NCBI RefSeq assembly: GCF_002115755.1
Contig: NZ_JFKA01000002.1
Location: 682,001 to 746,000, forward strand
Origin: Thalassospira mesophila
GTDB taxonomy: Bacteria > Pseudomonadota > Alphaproteobacteria > Rhodospirillales > Thalassospiraceae
Direction of reading: 5' to 3'
DNA length: 64,000 bases
Numbering within the stretch: the first letter of the stretch is position 1; the number at the start of each line of letters is the position of its first letter. A program made the translations under genes and the position numbers. The notes beneath the pieces were generated by a model. The model saw only the letters and a program-made list of their open reading frames with translations. It was not told the origin of the DNA and did no database searches. Below, piece by piece: positions 58,323-64,000 of the stretch.

Positions 58323-59492
58323 TCAATTCGTTATTACCCTCACCAACTTATCCAAAAACACCTCACACCTTACCAACTGATCGAGCGCGATGAATTCATC
58401 AGGCTTATGCGCCTGTTCGATATTGCCGGGGCCGCAGACGACGGTGGGGATGTCGCCCAGTTCGGCGAAAATGCCTGCTTCGGTGCCGAAGCTGACTTTG
58501 CCGGTGGTGTTGGCACCCGTCAGTTCCATGACAAGGCGGGTGACGTCGTCGTCATCGCCGGTGGCAAGGCCTGCCACATCGGCGACGGTTTCAATTTCGA
58601 TGCCGACCTCGGGGTAGGTTTGGCGCATTTCCGGGATCAGGGTGTTGTCGAGATAGTCCTGAATGGTTTTGCGAATTTCAGCGCGATCATGCAGGGGCAG
58701 GTTGCGATATTCAAAATCGAACCAGCAATTTTGCGGAATGATATTAAGCTGGGTGCCGCCCTGGATCAGCCCGGTATGAACCGTGGTGTGGTTGGGCACA
58801 AAATCGTTATCGTGCGGGCCTTCGTCACGGAATTTTGCGCCGAGTTTTTTTAGAAACACAATCAGTTCGGCGGCAAATTCAACCGCGTTAACCCCTTCGC
58901 CCGGAAGCGATGAATGGCCCGAACGCCCGGTCACATGGGCGCGGCCGGAAAACTTGCCTTTATGCTGGGTAATTACCTGCATGCTGGTCGGCTCGCCAAC
59001 AATGCACATGGCCGGTTTGCAATTCAGATCATTGATCATTTCCACCAGGCGCGGTGCGCCGATGCAGCCCACTTCCTCGTCATAGGTAAAGGCGATGTGG
59101 ATCGGCACGCGCAGATTGGCACTGGCGAAAAGTTCTGCCTTGCCCATCAGGCAGGCAAGAAAACCCTTCATGTCGCAAGAACCGCGACCATAAAGTTTGT
59201 CGCCGCGAATTTCGGTGGTGAACGGGTCGCTTTGCCAGACCTGGCCTTCGACCGGCACCACATCGCTATGGCCCGAAAGGATCACCCCGGCGGGAATATC
59301 CGGCCCGATAGAGGCATAAAGGTTGGCTTTGCCGTGATCGTCGTCAAACACCGTATGGCAGCGATAGCCAAGACCTTTAAGGAAATCCTGCGCCTGATTA
59401 ATCAGGTCGAGGTTGGAATCCATGCTGGTGGTTTTGTGGCTGATCAGTTTTTCCAGCCAGTCCAGGGTTTTTTCACTCGGGTGCGCGCTCAT
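58323..59492 (-). CDS. argE: Acetylornithine deacetylase, M20 family
   Basis: This 389-residue zinc amidohydrolase frees ornithine from N-acetylornithine in arginine synthesis. The M20 metal motifs are present: [11 protein letters not shown] (about residues 72-82), GRGSCDMKG near 100, and [12 protein letters not shown] near 135, with the C-terminal [12 protein letters not shown] at about 365. An alternative is succinyl-diaminopimelate desuccinylase, but ArgE fits the length and GxxSCDMKG pattern. It overlaps the NAD kinase gene by 4 bases, so the two are coupled. Confidence 0.85.
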   Translation of the reverse strand: MSAHPSEKTLDWLEKLISHKTTSMDSNLDLINQAQDFLKGLGYRCHTVFDDDHGKANLYASIGPDIPAGVILSGHSDVVPVEGQVWQSDPFTTEIRGDKLYGRGSCDMKGFLACLMGKAELFASANLRVPIHIAFTYDEEVGCIGAPRLVEMINDLNCKPAMCIVGEPTSMQVITQHKGKFSGRAHVTGRSGHSSLPGEGVNAVEFAAELIVFLKKLGAKFRDEGPHDNDFVPNHTTVHTGLIQGGTQLNIIPQNCWFDFEYRNLPLHDRAEIRKTIQDYLDNTLIPEMRQTYPEVGIEIETVADVAGLATGDDDDVTRLVMELTGANTTGKVSFGTEAGIFAELGDIPTVVCGPGNIEQAHKPDEFIALDQLVRCEVFLDKLVRVITN

Positions 59493-60256
59493 TCGACAAA
59501 CTGTTCCTTTAGAATGCGTTCTTCAAGATTGTGTTCCGGGTCAAACAGCAGGCGGATTTTCATGCTGCGATCCTCGCGGATGATGACCTTGGAAACATCA
59601 CGGACTTCGGTGTAATCGGCCACGGCGGAAACCGGGCGTTTTTCGGCATCAAGAATTTCAAAAACCACTTCGGCCCGTTCGGGCAATAACGCCCCGCGCC
59701 AGCGACGCGGCCGAAACGGGCTGATCGGGGTTAGTGCCATTAACCCGCTGCCCATCGGCAAAATCGGCCCGTGGGCGGAGAGGTTATAGGCGGTACTGCC
59801 CGCCGGGGTGCAAACCAATGCACCATCACAAACCAGTTCGGGCAGGCGTTCAACCCCGTCGATTTTAATGCGCAATTTGGCGGCCTGGCGGGTTTCACGC
59901 AGAAGCGAGACCTCGTTAATGGCCAGGGCGCACATGCTGCCGCCATCCTTGGTGTGGGCTTCCATTTGCAACGGGTGCAGTTCCACCGTCTGGGCTTCGG
60001 CAATGCGTTCGGGCAAATCGATTTCGCGAAATTCATTCATCAAAAAGCCGACCGTGCCGCGGTTCATGCCGTAAATTGGCACTTTGCGCCCCATATAGCG
60101 ATGCAGGGTTTCAAGCATGAAGCCATCACCGCCAAGGGCCACAATCACCTCGGCGATATCGGGCGAAACATGGCCATAGCGATGCTTGAGCCGGTACATG
60201 GCATCCTGGGCGATTTTGGTTTCGGCGGCGACAAAGGCGATTGAATGAATATACAT
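59489..60256 (-). CDS. nadK: NAD kinase
   Basis: This 255-residue enzyme makes NADP from NAD. The GGDG motif is in [17 protein letters not shown] (about residue 43), the second conserved segment [12 protein letters not shown] follows GTVGFL, and [22 protein letters not shown] (about residues 144-165, quoted as parts) is the nucleotide-binding signature. The length matches short alphaproteobacterial NadK. Its 3' end overlaps argE by 4 bases. Confidence 0.93.
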   Translation of the reverse strand: MYIHSIAFVAAETKIAQDAMYRLKHRYGHVSPDIAEVIVALGGDGFMLETLHRYMGRKVPIYGMNRGTVGFLMNEFREIDLPERIAEAQTVELHPLQMEAHTKDGGSMCALAINEVSLLRETRQAAKLRIKIDGVERLPELVCDGALVCTPAGSTAYNLSAHGPILPMGSGLMALTPISPFRPRRWRGALLPERAEVVFEILDAEKRPVSAVADYTEVRDVSKVIIREDRSMKIRLLFDPEHNLEERILKEQFVE

Positions 60257-60524
60257 TTTTTATCCGTCGAGGCGGGGATGGCCGCGCGGGCCGTTACGAT
60301 ATGGTACGACACACGATATGGCGCCAAAAGGCACCCGGCGCAATCAGCCTGCAAATAGAGCCTTATTGACTTGGAATTGCAAGGGGCTGGCATTAAAACG
60401 GCGCGGTCGAGGGGGAAAGAAAGGTGATATATTTCACGCTGCTATCCTCAGGTATTCTTGACCTCGGGTCTAAAAGAGGTAACCCTTTGCATAGTATGGT
60501 CACATTACGGCGTATCAAAACGAT

Positions 60525-61232
60525 ATGAGCGACATTCGACACCTGACACCTTTGGTTCTTGGCGATGATAGCGAAAACGAGGATGGCTGGCGCCGTGATG
60601 GCAAGGGGGATGGCGAGCGCCGGTTACAATTGCGCACCCCGCGCGACCCCGGCGGGACGCGGCAAAAGCTGCTTGATGCCGGGTTTGCCGAAATTCGCCG
60701 TGCCGGGGTGGAAGGCGCATCGATTGCCAATATCATTGATTTGGCCGGGGTGACCAAGGGCGCGCTTTATCACCATTTTCGCAGTAAATCGCACCTGGCA
60801 AATGCCGTGATTGACGAATGCCTGCCCGCCTATATTGATGATACATGGCTGGACGCATTGGCGTTTGAACAGGATGTATTGCCCACGTTAATGGCGCAGG
60901 TGGACCGGCTTGGCACCCGTGATGCCCCGGAAATATTAAACCACGGTTGCCCGCTGGCCCGGTTGGCATCGGGGGCCGATGACATGGATGACGCCACGCG
61001 CAAACGCGTCGATAGCGTTTACCGATATTGGCGGCGGGGCTTGGCCGGGCATATCACCCGGTCGCAATTTGGCAAATATATCCGCACCGATATTCAGGCA
61101 TCATCCGTGGCGGAATTTATTATGGCAACCCTGCATGGTTATCTTAGCCGCCCGCCGGTTTTACGCAGCAGCGATGTTCACGCCGCCTTTGCCGGTGAAT
61201 ATGCCCGCTATCTAAGCAGCTTGCGCCCCTGA
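60525..61232 (+). CDS. TetR family transcriptional regulator with extended N-terminus
   Basis: This 235-residue regulator carries a helix-turn-helix at about residues 60-85 (IIDLAGVTKGALYHHFRSKS), after an unusually long 45-residue charged N-terminal extension (DDSENEDGWRRDGKGDGER). The ligand domain is helical with no recognised ligand family. There is no divergent gene under obvious control; the downstream coiled-coil/propeller pair, 95 bases later, is a possible target. The extension may be real or the start may lie further downstream; no strong ribosome binding site was seen. Confidence 0.8.
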   Translation: MSDIRHLTPLVLGDDSENEDGWRRDGKGDGERRLQLRTPRDPGGTRQKLLDAGFAEIRRAGVEGASIANIIDLAGVTKGALYHHFRSKSHLANAVIDECLPAYIDDTWLDALAFEQDVLPTLMAQVDRLGTRDAPEILNHGCPLARLASGADDMDDATRKRVDSVYRYWRRGLAGHITRSQFGKYIRTDIQASSVAEFIMATLHGYLSRPPVLRSSDVHAAFAGEYARYLSSLRP

Positions 61233-61326
61233 TTTTAACGCGAATAACGTTCTTATCTATCTTGCCCTGTGGTTGGGGTGGAGGTATCTTTCTGTGCAGG
61301 TTATGGGCAGGACATGGAGGGGCGCC

Positions 61327-62592
61327 ATGTTGGGGAAAATCACGATATGTGCGGCGATGATGCTGGGTTTGGCACCGGCATTGGGGCCTGGCACCGCGCG
61401 TGCGGCAGACAGTGCCAGCTACCTTGATCAGGTTTTAAGCGATGCGTTAACCCGCGCGCTGGGCGACTTTGACACGCGCGTGGCGCTGGAAAAAGAAACC
61501 AGAGAAACCCGCCGGGCCGAGGGTGACAAGCTTGATGTGATCCGCAAAACCGAAATTGAGGCCCAATGGGCTGCATACGAAAAAGCCAAGGCCGAGAAAA
61601 AGCAGCAGATCAAACTGGCAGAAGAAAACGACGCCAAAATAAAGGCGGCAAAACGCGCCGCCGATATGGCCCGGATTGACGCCATTCGCAATTCGGGGGC
61701 ATCAAACCAGCAAGCGCAGAACAACGCCATGATTATGGACGCCATTAACCGGGCGGCAAATAATGTTGCCCAGGCCGAAATACAGGGGCGTATTGCCTCG
61801 GAAAGTGCCTATGCCACGGTGAATGCCATAAATGCCGCCCGCCGTGCGCAGGCCGATGCCGAGGCCCGGCTTGCTGCCGCCCAAAATGCCGCTGCGGCCA
61901 GTGCGGCGCGCAATCAGGCAGAGCTTGCCCGCCAACAGGCCGAGGCCGCCCGGCTTGCCGCCGTTCGGGCCTCTGCCCAGGCCGCGGCAAGGCAGGCCGC
62001 AACAGCACAATCAACCGCATCTTCAACAACAATCATGGCCGGTGTGGTGGCGGGCGGGGCAAATTCTGCCTTGGGCAGCAGTGGTTCGCAAAATACCAAC
62101 ATTGCCTTTGGCGGTGGGACGGCGATGTCGCCCCTGGCCCCGGCGCGTGGCGCGGCGGGAACGGCGGGCAATGGCAATGTCGCTGGGTCATCGGGCGGGC
62201 AGGGGCCGGTTTCGGCCGCCTTGCGCGACCCGGTTACGCGCATGGAAACGGTTGCCTATTGTTATTCAAAGCAAAATACATCACCCGCCTTTGGCGATGA
62301 ACAATGGTTTTGTGACGGGCCGGTGCAAAGAACCGAGATTAAAAATACCCTGTCGCAGGCGCTGGAATATGTCGGCTGTGCGGCGGCTGATATTGATCAC
62401 CGCCGGGAGCCCTATCAGCAGGGATTTATCCTGTTTTGTGAAGACGCGATCCTGCCCTATGACCGCGATATCGCGCAAATGATGACTTTGCCGTCCTATC
62501 TTCTGGTCCGGCGCACCACCTATCAATGCCGCGATGTTGCCCGCCAGTGCGATGCCTCGAACGCGATCAGTGTGGTTGCCGGGCATGGGTGA
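61327..62592 (+). CDS. Secreted Ala-rich coiled-coil protein
   Basis: This 421-residue exported protein begins with a signal peptide (GKITICAAMMLGLAPALGPG, cleaved at ARA). Residues about 30-230 are highly Ala/Gln/Lys/Glu-rich with heptad-like repeats (KAKAEKKQQIKLAEENDAKI, AARRAQADAEARLAAAQNAA), indicating a long coiled coil. A Gly/Ser-rich linker at about 235-310 follows. The C-terminal about 100 residues form a compact domain with four Cys (VAYCYSKQNTSPAF, QWFCDGP, EYVGCAAAD, YQCRDVARQCDASN). ATG 61327 has GGAGG seven bases upstream. It overlaps the start of the next gene. Confidence 0.75.
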   Translation: MLGKITICAAMMLGLAPALGPGTARAADSASYLDQVLSDALTRALGDFDTRVALEKETRETRRAEGDKLDVIRKTEIEAQWAAYEKAKAEKKQQIKLAEENDAKIKAAKRAADMARIDAIRNSGASNQQAQNNAMIMDAINRAANNVAQAEIQGRIASESAYATVNAINAARRAQADAEARLAAAQNAAAASAARNQAELARQQAEAARLAAVRASAQAAARQAATAQSTASSTTIMAGVVAGGANSALGSSGSQNTNIAFGGGTAMSPLAPARGAAGTAGNGNVAGSSGGQGPVSAALRDPVTRMETVAYCYSKQNTSPAFGDEQWFCDGPVQRTEIKNTLSQALEYVGCAAADIDHRREPYQQGFILFCEDAILPYDRDIAQMMTLPSYLLVRRTTYQCRDVARQCDASNAISVVAGHG

Positions 62593-64000
62593 TCGTATGA
62601 AAACAGGGTTGTTTGAATCCCGCGCCGGGTTCGCCTTGGCCGGTTGTGTGATGGCGTTGCTGTTGGCGGTGATGCCCGTGCAGCAGGCCAGATCGGCCGG
62701 GGTGAGCAACGACTTTCGCCAGTTGGCAACGGCGCTGGGCGATGCGGTTATCCGGGCCGATGATGGCGACATACTGGAATATGTGGCGCGGTTGCGGGCC
62801 TTGAACGTGCCCCTGGGCATTGAAATCAGCTTTGCCGAAGGCCAGGCCCTGATGCGCATGCACCGCAACGATGCCGCCATTGCCAGCCTTGGCAAATATG
62901 TTGCAGGCAATGGTGCGTTAAAAAAGCGGGCGCAGGCGATGCTTGACGAATTGCAAGCCCGCAAAACCCTGCTGGGGCAAAGCTGGCGACGTGAGGAACC
63001 GGCAGGTCCCATCCGGCTAACCTACCCCGATGGCAGCTATATTGCCGCAACCACGACCAGTGCTGATTTGGGATATTATAACGCTATTAGCAGCTTTGTG
63101 GATGCCAAAGGTGTGGTGCAATGGCGCAGTGTTCTGGGCGGGGCTGCCGGTGCATTTTTTAAGGCCGGGGCGTTGTTAGGCGATGGCCAGTTTGTGATGG
63201 CGGGAAGCCGTTACGGGCCGGTTCCGGTGGAAAGAAATGTGCCCGCGACGGCAACCTTTGTGCGCTATGACACATTGGGTCGGGTGGTTTGGCAGCGAAA
63301 TATTGCGTCAAATAACGGCAATTCATATGGCAGCGATGTTTTGGCCGACGGCAAAGGCGGAATGATTATTTCCTACATCCTGATTGGCGGGCAGGACCAT
63401 GTTGAAGGGCTGGACCGGGATGGCAAAACGCGCTGGCATTATGTGGCAACCGACAAAAAAGGGTTTGGCGACACGCTGGCCGCCATGGTGCGCGATGATG
63501 CCGGGAATATCTATTTGCACTACGAGGGGGTAAACCCGTCGCTGCGCATTTTAAGCCCGAAGGGCAAGATGTTGCGCGAGGTAAAGCCGCAGGTGCCCGC
63601 AACGGCATTTGGCAAGGATTTCTGGAAGAACAGCCGTAATCTTCATCGGGCAACAAACGCCGCCATCTCGCCCGACGGACGCTATATTTATTTATATGGC
63701 AGCGGTCGTCTGGATAATTCGACCCTGATACATGGCAGCCTGTATGCGATGGACACAAAAACAGGGGCGGTGCCGTGGGTTGTTGATCTGGGGGCGATGG
63801 TTGATTATCAGGCTGGCCAGTTTGCCATCGCCGCCGATAACAAGGGCGTTGTCGTGACCGGGGTTGTGGTGCCCGAAACCGGCCCGCAAAAAGGCAAAAG
63901 CTTTTTCACCCTCACCCGGTATGGCGTGGCAGCGGGCGGCAAAATGTGGGAGCGCCGCGAGGAAGTTGCCAGCAAGTTGCGCGCGCAACTGGCCACTGTT
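62585..64000 (+). CDS. Secreted beta-propeller-like protein, 3' end outside window
   Basis: An open frame runs from ATG 62585 (or ATG 62597) to the window end with no stop, at least 472 codons. The first residues carry a signal peptide (KTGLFESRAGFALAGCVMAL followed by LLAVMPVQQARS). Later parts contain repeated beta-strand units with GTL/GxV patterns (GRVVWQRNIASNNG, LDRDGKTRWHYVATDKK, DGRYIYLYGSGRLDNSTLIH), as in PQQ/WD-type propellers. It overlaps the previous gene's stop codon region, so the two are cotranslated. The pair likely forms an envelope complex; function is unknown. Confidence 0.75.
   Translation, partial: MGDRMKTGLFESRAGFALAGCVMALLLAVMPVQQARSAGVSNDFRQLATALGDAVIRADDGDILEYVARLRALNVPLGIEISFAEGQALMRMHRNDAAIASLGKYVAGNGALKKRAQAMLDELQARKTLLGQSWRREEPAGPIRLTYPDGSYIAATTTSADLGYYNAISSFVDAKGVVQWRSVLGGAAGAFFKAGALLGDGQFVMAGSRYGPVPVERNVPATATFVRYDTLGRVVWQRNIASNNGNSYGSDVLADGKGGMIISYILIGGQDHVEGLDRDGKTRWHYVATDKKGFGDTLAAMVRDDAGNIYLHYEGVNPSLRILSPKGKMLREVKPQVPATAFGKDFWKNSRNLHRATNAAISPDGRYIYLYGSGRLDNSTLIHGSLYAMDTKTGAVPWVVDLGAMVDYQAGQFAIAADNKGVVVTGVVVPETGPQKGKSFFTLTRYGVAAGGKMWERREEVASKLRAQLATV

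Noticed and set aside
1..64000. CRISPR array, tRNA, rRNA or insertion sequence
   Set aside because: No regularly spaced direct repeats, cloverleaf, rRNA signature, transposase motif or IS-like terminal inverted repeats were recognised by eye. Weak or degenerate examples could have been missed.

Overview
The window looks like the chromosome of a marine alphaproteobacterium of the Rhodospirillales, most like Thalassospira. The reasons are a class I (archaeal-type) lysyl-tRNA synthetase, fairly high-GC housekeeping genes with heavy use of GTG/TTG starts and GGAGG ribosome binding sites, and many Rhodospirillales-style ABC, GST and GntR/TetR genes. This genus call is an inference from gene content, not a measured match. 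No rRNA, tRNA, CRISPR array or insertion sequence was recognised.

Left part (1-13 kb): the 3' end of lysK, two lipoproteins, a large SF1 helicase/phospholipase-D fusion that resembles the single-gene type II Mokosh antiphage system, a class IV aminotransferase and an inositol-monophosphatase-family enzyme. Then comes an AT-rich three-gene operon on the minus strand: an HTH-WYL regulator, a glycine-zipper/TerB-like protein, and a 601-residue protein with an HNH-like motif and a membrane-active C-terminus. The stop of the WYL gene directly abuts the start of the TerB-like gene. This operon is the best candidate here for an undescribed defence-type system.

Prophage-like part (12.9-30 kb): an S24/LexA-type repressor faces a cluster of inverted repeats. 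Beyond them lies a plus-strand podoviral module in T7 late-gene order: portal, scaffold, capsid, tail tubes A and B, internal virion protein, T7-type fibre, spike, terminase small and large, spanin-like/TM protein, SleB endolysin, gene-transfer-type holin. No integrase, DNA polymerase, phage RNA polymerase or att site is visible, and the module is about 16 kb, too small for a self-replicating T7-like phage. It may be a domesticated, gene-transfer-agent-like podoviral particle under SOS-type control. A catalytically dead YafK-like L,D-transpeptidase homologue sits antisense between scaffold and capsid.

Middle part (30-48.4 kb): ExoD-like protein, two divergent glutathione S-transferases, DUF952 and DUF1413 proteins, an old-yellow-enzyme reductase divergent from an HxlR regulator across a 9-bp inverted repeat, pyrD, a NagD-like HAD phosphatase, a D-amino-acid aminotransferase and an amino-acid-type binding protein. 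A six-gene operon follows: GntR regulator, Cys/Met-metabolism PLP enzyme, and a complete carbohydrate-type ABC importer with two permeases and an MsmX/UgpC-type ATPase. A secreted protein lies beyond it.

Right part (47.7-64 kb): a TetR repressor divergent from an AcrAB-type RND pump across a 12-bp palindrome, three tandem hairpins, a PoxB-type pyruvate:quinone dehydrogenase, an FMN-binding glutamate-synthase-family protein, an isolated very AT-rich KAP P-loop NTPase, argE overlapping an NAD kinase gene, a second TetR gene, and a secreted coiled-coil protein translationally coupled to a secreted repeat protein that runs off the window. The AT-rich genes (about 8.4-12.5 kb and 56.9-58.2 kb) stand out from the GC-rich background and are probable acquisitions.
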